A DNA stretch of 64,000 nt from Schistosoma mansoni (Eukaryota; Platyhelminthes; Trematoda; Strigeidida; Schistosomatidae): the NCBI RefSeq assembly GCF_000237925.1, contig NC_031497.1, positions 18,715,705 through 18,779,704 on the forward strand, read 5' to 3'. The notes below the pieces were generated by a model. That model was not told the DNA's origin. It saw nothing but the letters and a program-made list of their open reading frames with translations, and did not search any database. The position numbers were made by a program, and so were the translations under genes. Position 1 is the stretch's first letter; the number at the start of each line of letters is the position of its first letter. This document shows, in pieces, positions 38,501-47,500 of this stretch.

Positions 38501-41500
38501 GATCATTTTCTGATTAAAACAAGAAATCATAGCAAGGTTAATTTAACATTTTATTGAAAATAAAACTGTAGGAAATTAAATTAACTTGAAACAATCAAAT
38601 ATCAGTTTTCAAAGTGGTTTTAATCACTGTAATTTTACACAACACATAGATATCAAACACTTTATAAAACTGAAATGAAACAGCTGTTCAGCACTTAGTT
38701 GCTTCAATTTAACTTATTATTCTGTTGATATTTTACATTAAACTAGCTAGTTTATTGACTTTTTAACTATGTTAGATAATTAAGAATAACTAGTATATAT
38801 TTTGTATGCTATCCCTCAAAAAATCCTCCAGAAGCCAGGAAAGTGACTGAAATAACTTTTAGACAATCATTGTCTTAGGAGAATTCTTGCGTAATTGTTA
38901 TAACTTGTGCATTTTTAATATATAACGTAATGATACCGCCAATTAAAGAACAGTGACTTATCCACTGGACCCGTACGAGCAGTCTAGAGTCTTTATCGAT
39001 CCTTCTTCCTGTCTAACCCGTCTTGTTGAGTTCAGAACACCGATTTCAACCTCCACGATATGAATCGTAAATTTCAAAAATGCTGAGTTTATATGCAAAC
39101 CAAACAGATCACTTCATACCATAAAATAGAAAATAACATTTGTACAAGATCTAGCCAAAAGTGGTCGTGAATGTGAGAGACTGTAATTAATAAACTAGGC
39201 ATAATTCAAGAACGGTAAATACTATAATAATAGTCTATAAGTCACAATAAAGCTCATAACAACAGCAATATGAATATACATAGTTTAGTTACTAAACAAT
39301 TATACAATAAAAATATACGTATAGTACTAGTTCATAAATAGATCCGAACAGTTACCATCCATTATTATCGTCGCGATATATCAGTATTCTTACTTGCTTA
39401 TTTGCATTCGCCTATCACTCTTTGTGAATAAGCATAGGTCGCCTACTAGGATTCTCCATCAAAATGTGTCCTGGCAATCCTTTACAGTTGTTCTCAATTG
39501 CTATTCATCCTTTTGACATCTGCTTCCAATTCTTGTGACAATGTGTTCTTTGGCCTTCATCATTTCCTTTTCCCTTCAGGATTCCAAGTTAAAGTTCGCC
39601 TCATGATGTAATTTGATGACTTCTGTAATGTATATTCTATTCACGTCCAGCGTCTAGTGGATAATCTAGGTAGTAAAATATTATGTCTAGTTAATTCGAT
39701 TTCTCAATTGGGAATTGTGTTGACACTTTTAGCGAACTTTCTGGAAGCGTTTGTATTCCTAAAATCCACTTGTAAACTTTTTAGATTCCTCTTATTTTTG
39801 CTTTACATGAAATGAACTTTATAAGTAAAGCTTATTTCATATTTCCATCTTCCGTGTTCAGTGAGATTTGGAGATTGCAGGAGTTCAAAGGATCGGTTAA
39901 GACGTTTATATTTAAAGCGTTCTGTAGGTTCAACGTATCAGAGTTAAATGAGCTGTGACAATATTGAATAAATTTATACATAAATCACTCTTTAAATGCA
40001 TATTAATGCAATACTCTGTTTCTCAATACTCATTGATTGAAAATAATATCTAATAACTTTATACTTTATAACTGAATCCAATCATAACTCCATATCCCCT
40101 TTCAATCAATAAAAACTCATTATGAATTCTATACTGTTTCATGTGTTGTTTTTATGTATTCAAAAAGAAAATGTCTCTCAGTAATATTTACTTTGTAATT
40201 GAAATACTATTAAAACAAATTCAATAATTATCATGTTAAAAACAAAATTATAATTTACTAATATAGTCTAGTTTAATAATAAATTAAAGTTCTTAAAGGT
40301 ACATCATATTATATCAATTGTAAACAAGTGGTTAATTTACATTATAAGATTATACTACTAAGTGTGGTGTGGTCTACTTATGTCCACATCAGTAGTATAT
40401 GGTGATAGTCAGACATAGAATTTATTTGGGCAGAAGACCGATAAAGAAAGAACTGAAATGAAGCGCAATTGGTAGGAAAATGCATGAACAATTAAATCAG
40501 AGAAGATGGACTGATATTTGCAGAAGGAATAGTTAAGATTGAGACAATTGATTGTTATTTTGTAAATTAACTGTTGACTGTATGGTTATCAGAATTTAGT
40601 GAGATAGTCTGTAATTTTTGTCTAAGTACATTCGATTGTCCCCAGTCGTGTTTTGGTCACTGCACTAAGGATTCACAAACAAAGACAAAATAGCTGTTAA
40701 ATAATCCATGATTTTAAGTAGTTTTCCGGTCGATATCAGTAAAATACATACAATAGTCGCATTTATTCATCATAAACGTTTATACTATTCATTTGTTGAT
40801 ATTCAAGATAAATGGACACCGTACTCATTGAAGAACTTAATGAATATATGAACTTATCAATTTGATGGATGACATAATATTTGAAGTGATAAGTACTTGA
40901 GCTTAAGTCTAAGTGCAAGCATTGACTCTTAGACAGAGTTATACCATGTTGGCGAATTTGTAATAGGACGAAACATTTTTTCTGGATTTCAATGTTAGTC
41001 ATAATTTAAGCATACAAAAATACTTGTTACAAAGAGATAATCTTGAATCATCCCCAAAAATGTACATGTATCAACAAAGACTGACTAAAATTCATTCCCG
41101 AAAACCAATAACAGGATAATATAAATAACCTCACGAATCGTGACAAGTAGTTACTTTCTTTCCTTAGCCTCTCATCATGTTATTCTTCTCTCCATTTATG
41201 CCGCTACAAATTATGGCAACTTGAACAGATACTCGTTTACCCTATGGTGTTTGTAAATAACCGATTATGTTTTATCATAATTTCTTAGCGTTATGTTTAA
41301 AAAACGTAATCATATAATACCCCATACTTCAAGTTTTTTCATATCGTAGTCTATTGGCAGCGTAGATTTTTATTTAGAAAAAAGTAGTCAATCTTCAGTA
41401 TCTGAATTATTCAAGCATATTTTTTGATATCATGATATTTATGAACTAGACGATCATCTTTTGCAAAATGTTCCTTTAATACATCGTGATTAATTGTGTG

Positions 41501-44500
41501 TGGTTCTGTTCATATTCTTGCAACGAGAGATAACACTAAACTTTGTTGATCGATACCTTTCAAGTGAAAGTATTTGACAGGGAAAATCTTAACTAATAAG
41601 TACTTCAAACTGTTATGAATTTAGTTACTATAATACTTGTGTATAAACCATGGCGTATAACAGACAAGCTTTCATTTGAATTGTTTACATTTAATGGTAT
41701 TTACCTTGTTTCCTCTTTTCAGTTATGGTTTATCTCAGTATATAGTTTGTAAAGTTAACAGATTTCTCTTTCAACTTCTCAAAGATTTGTCTATTCATGG
41801 AAGATTAACGTTGGCTAGTTGAGGACATATTGGAGTTATATCTTCATAACATTTTTCTGCAGATGCACACTTTATTCATCCTAAGGATCTAACCAGATTG
41901 TAGATCACTCTGGTCATCTTGATTCATCAACATCACTATTGAGCAAAACACCAATAATGTCTTAGGAAGATACAAAAGACTAATTCGTATTCTGTTCTTT
42001 AACATCTTGTTAATGAGAGACTTGAGTTTTCAGTTCAAAGTACTTTGAGGCCTAAGCGTAACTGTCACCACTGATAAGAATGTCTCCTTCACTATCTTTA
42101 ACTTTGAAGTATGTCCTCACGAGTAGAGTATTGAAAGCCAACATCTAATTCTTAGACTGGATCACCAAATGCACGGTTCAGCTGAGGGATTTGGACATCT
42201 ATGATTTACTGCTAATGGTGTGCAGAGACTTTGAGGCAAAATATAACGCATCAACCATTTTTGGAACTAGCTATCATAAGATGTGTTCAATGACTTTCTT
42301 GCAGTATTTTCACCACTAAGTAGAACAATCAAATGTGTTTCCCCTTTAAAACAACCTACTTCTAGTTAAACATCGGGGTAACATCAATGTGCTAATAAAA
42401 AATATCATTATAAAGTTGTAAGTATGAACAACTTTCTCTAAGAGCTCTTATTTACAAATCCTGACGATATTATTATGGATGAGTTCATCGTATTCCGAAT
42501 GACATCCTTACTCTTCATAAGAAAGCGACTGTCCAGTGTAAAATCCAATGCAATTTTTCTGAAACCCTAAATGCTGTTTTAACTAGGTGAATCCAATTTT
42601 GTAACCTTGTAGTAGCTGAGCTTAAGATATATATTGTCACAAAATAGTAAAAATTTCCATTTTTACTGATATTTTAGATCTCTCGAAACTGTGAACACTT
42701 CTAACTTTTCTGAAATTGAGAAAACACAAATATACCGAGACTATACAAAGATCTTATGGCATCTATACCTGTTTTACTTATCGATAATGCTTTAGTTACC
42801 ATAAAAACCAAATGTATACCTCTAAGCTAGATTTCTAATAATAGTCATTTTTATGATATTCGATATTAAAAAGTTTCACTAAATTAGAAAATATCAGCTG
42901 GTGGAAATGATATTACTTACTAACTTACTTACGCCTGTTACTCCCAATGGAGCATAGGCCGCCGAACAGCATTCTCCAACCCACTCTGTCCTGGGCCTTC
43001 TTTTCTAGTTCTATCCTGTTTTTGTTTATTCTTCTCATGTCTGTCTCTATTTCTTGGTGTAATGTGTTTTTTGGTCTTCCTCTTCTCCTTTGGCCATTGG
43101 TTCAAGTTGTCATACAGTGGTGGAAATGATATACTTACATTTTTATGTACAATCTAGTGCAGTTTGCGCAAATTTTTTAAAAAAATCTAGAATTCCATCA
43201 AATTGAATTATTTACACTATTCTGAATGTTAAAAATTCCTCTCTAATATTTAAACAATGCGGTGATTGAGTAAAAATTGATATCACTAATACTGGTTGAA
43301 CTAAAATGGTTTAAATAAATATGAATAAAATGAAATTGACATGGTTGATCTAATGATTAGAAGCTAAGTATTTAAGTTTTTATATGTTACTGACTCATCT
43401 ATTTTATTTTCTGTAATAATTACCTTAACCGTCGTATTCATTTGTATTGTTCGTTTGGATCTCCCCACTGATGTCTAGGACTCAGTATCTAAATGAATGA
43501 CGCGGGCCCTAAAACCGAAGTGAATATCGACAAAGAAAAGCATTTACATCCATCTGACGAGTCTTAGCTAGGACGAAACGCACTTCCGAAATTCCACTAC
43601 TAGTCATCATCCATTTCTACCTATTAATAGATATATTTTCTATAAGTTGGAACTTATGTTCTTAAGAAAGAGCAGTCGTCAGTTTCTAAGATTTTCTAAA
43701 ATTATTTTCCATCGATAATTTTATCAGTTTGTTATTTGCAAGTTGTTTTTAAAAGGTTTGTTACGGATTGAAGAAAAATAAACGATAAAAATGATTAAGC
43801 AAATATTACAACGCTAAAGGTTGATAATGTAGCAAATTCGAAGTGATGAATATTCATGATCGAAAGGGTTCAAACCTTCACAAATTTACAGTTACGAACG
43901 GGTAAATTTAAAATATCATAATAACTTTATGTTTACTTTCAAGAGGTATACGCCATATTGAGATCAAGCAGTCAAACAGTAGTAATATAAACAGTGTTGG
44001 TTGTACCCTGATAGAATAATTGAAGCATGATTGAGAACGGAGAGTTATTTAAGAAATGTAGTATATTTTAGATGATAATCAATTTATGGATTGTTGTTGC
44101 ATTGAGAATCCAAAAATACGATTTAAACAAAACGTTTCACATTCGGTAATGAAAAGACGTGGTGAGATTTGTACGATAGACAACATCTACAAAAATCAAG
44201 TTTTTCTAACCATTTCTACAGATATGAAAGTTACTTTGAAGGCTATTTTATCACAGATTGGTACCCGACCTGATAAATGTATTGTCTTATTGGCTGTCCT
44301 TATTTTTTCATCAGACTCCTGTCGTTTTTTCGATTCTTAGAGATTTAGATTCGAGTGATCATCCGGTCACAGAAAACACTGAACATGATCCCTTTTCAGT
44401 GACTGAACTTAGCAGTCAATTATCAAAGATAATGAAACATCAGGTAAGCATTAAGTCATACATTTCTTACCACGTTTACATCATGATTTACATGTTTGTT

Positions 44501-47500
44501 TTATCATTGTTTATTTTGTTTAGAATGAATATTTATCAAAGACTCGTTTTGACTGAACCAATTAATTTATTCTCTTTGCTGAACCGCATAATAGGTATCA
44601 GTTTTTTAGCTCAAAAGGATCACTGTAATATGTTTTTTTTCTTTGAATCAGATAATTTAGTCATGTAACTTTGATGGAAAAATTTTCCAGATAACATCAT
44701 CAACACAAACTTCCAGGAAGAATTGAGCTGTCAGAATTTCTCCCCAAATGTCCATATACATTGATGCGACCAAAGATATACTGTGACATAAGTTCTTCTG
44801 GGGAAAATATTGAAATCTTGCACAAAGCCATCACTATGAAGAACAGAGAACTATTAGAAGCCTGACTGGTAGTTATCACTCAATAAACATTTAAATAAAC
44901 TCAGTTTTTCAACAAACTAATGAAGCAATGAAAAAAAAATAAAAAGCCAAGGGCGAAAATAATCAAAATAATGTGTAAATAATAGGAAAACAATTATCTG
45001 GCAATCAATTAGTTAAATTCTTTGTGAACTGAATAAGCTGTTAGTCATGTGTAGAAATTCAATCAGTTTATCGCTTTAATAATCTTCTAACAATCATATT
45101 GTCTAGAAAGTTACATGATGAAAGCTTTTCAATTACACCATTCATATCAGTGATTGTAATTGTTTTGATAGCATCGATAGTGTAGTCGTAGTAGTATGTA
45201 GCGAGATGTGACCTCGAAGTTGTCAGACGGAATGAAGAGTTTTAGTACAACGGAAACACGGCGTTGGTATAACACTTAAAAATCAGATGAGAAGACTGTT
45301 CAGATTTCGGATCACACCAAATGATGCAAATGAACGACTGAGGTCTATGTATACGTATTACGTAAATGAAGAAGAAAAAGAGAATGAATTGTCGTCTTAT
45401 TACATTTATCAATGTTCTATGTTCAAGTATATGATATTTCCAGTAAGTCAACAAAAATAATGCAACGCCAAGGTTGAACTTAACAGTTCCGAATGGATCA
45501 CAAAAATGTATTTATTATTAGAGATAATGCTATTTATTGGTTGAAGGGATTTGTAGAGATTGACGGATTTTCATAAGTGAAATAACGAACTGATTCTAGT
45601 TAGACTTCTAATAAAAGCCTGAAGGCACTAGATGGCGGTTTCATCCTAGTGTGGGACTCCTCAGTAGTGCTCATCCAACACCCTACATGAGATAGACTGA
45701 ACCTCAACCATCGGTTTCACGCACAAACTCTTAACTTCTAGACCAATGAAACAGAACCCAGTAACGTACAAGTTTAATTTCAATCAATCTACGATATTGT
45801 GCAAACCTCCTAAATTTCTAGTTAGAAGCAGTTAGTAGTGGAATTTAATCCGTGTTTAGTGTGAGCCAGTTATCCACCATAGACAATCAATGATAGTTGT
45901 GCAATGTCATGGATTGATTGAAATTAAACTTATATATCACCGGATTCCTATTCAGTGGTTAAGAAGGCCTTCTTTAATTCCCTTCATGAGGGGTCGTGGA
46001 CGCACCCCTGGGGAGTCTATACTAGGATGAAACGCCCGTCCAGTGCTTCTAGGCTTTCATTAGCGATCTAGTTGAGATCTTTTTGTAATTTATACTATGA
46101 AGTTAGAGCAACTTACTGAATCCATTAACAAACATTGAAAAATTCTGGATAGTTTTAGTGCTAAAATTACTATATAGAGACGGCCTTAAAACAGTCCTAG
46201 TGAGTTTCCGGATGGTTTAAAGAAAATAAAAAACAGCATTTATAAATAAATAGTCTATGGGGAAGAAAGTAATAATAAGACAAGGTGTAAACAGACTTTA
46301 CATAATTAATGTCTTCGACAGGCTACTCTGATTGTAAATTAAAAGAACAATGACATACAAGCTCGTCCTGGTGAATGCGAATTCTCGATACCCCCAAACT
46401 TGCGAAAAATTCAAACAGATTTTTACGAGTCCCCATATTGTCCTCAGTAAATGTTATATTTTTAGGGTTAACATTCGTATCACTAACTGACGTCAGATAT
46501 AAGGCAAAAATTTTCTGTAGACATATAGATAAATGAATCTCGCTCAAAAAACGTGACACGCTATCTGATTAGTTTGTTCATAAAATGTAGTTCCATCAAG
46601 TTAACGTCTGTTCCATGATTAAAGGCTCTAGCTTAGTATTTAAAGATAGTATCAAGTTGCCTGTTACATACAATCTAAGGAGACAAAATTAAGCATTTGA
46701 TAAGCTCAACATTATTATCTCTCATACAATAGTTCCCTTTACTATCTTAAGGAGAGCAAGAACGAAGATTGGTGCCGAATAATATGAACTGATTTTATTT
46801 CGTTAGGTTCTCATCAGCTGCTAGAGGAGGAAGTAAAGAATGTTAGAAAATGTGTAAAGAATAACGGATAGCCACTGAAATTTATTGAGAAGTATAGAAA
46901 ACGTGAGGATAAAGAACTCAAAGAAACTACAGCAAATAAAAAACCTATTTTATTCAACTTAAATTCAAAGTTGATGATGTCACAGGGTCAATCATTATGA
47001 GACCAAAAATTGCACTGAAAAGAACTTATCCTGTGGTTAAACTGGTTATCCTGTTCAAATCAACATGTTCTTTAATACAATTAAAGGTCAATAGGTATCC
47101 CTTTCATGCTACTACCAACTGTGTATACAAATTTACATGTATCTGCCAAAACAGTTACATTGATAGAACAGAAAGGAGAGCCTACGTCTGATTCAAAGAA
47201 CATATTCCGAAAAGTTTAGGGTCAAATGGATTAAAAGCATCCAGCAGTGCCATCGCAAGACATCTCCTTGATACAGGACTAGAAGTCTTTCCAGGTGATT
47301 AGCAAACAATCAAACTCCAACCTTTTGAAATTTACCGCAGCGAAAGCGATGAAATGTCGAAAACCAGATCTATGTATCCAGAAAGAAGCAGTAATAAATC
47401 TTTCTTTGCCCTGGTAACATTACATCCTTTTTATTATATCATTTATCACTTCAATTTTTTCTGAAGTTTGTCATCTTTCTTTAAGTCATAACAAACCGAT

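Noticed and set aside
41723-41825. Possible missing exon after CTCTTTTCAG (reads [14 protein letters not shown])
   Set aside because: The acceptor is good and its in-phase suits the exon ending at 37994, but no acceptable donor precedes the stop.
46323-46559. 78-codon minus frame near the Penelope-like element
   Set aside because: No clear RT motif and opposite orientation to the GIY-YIG fragment. Cannot be assigned.
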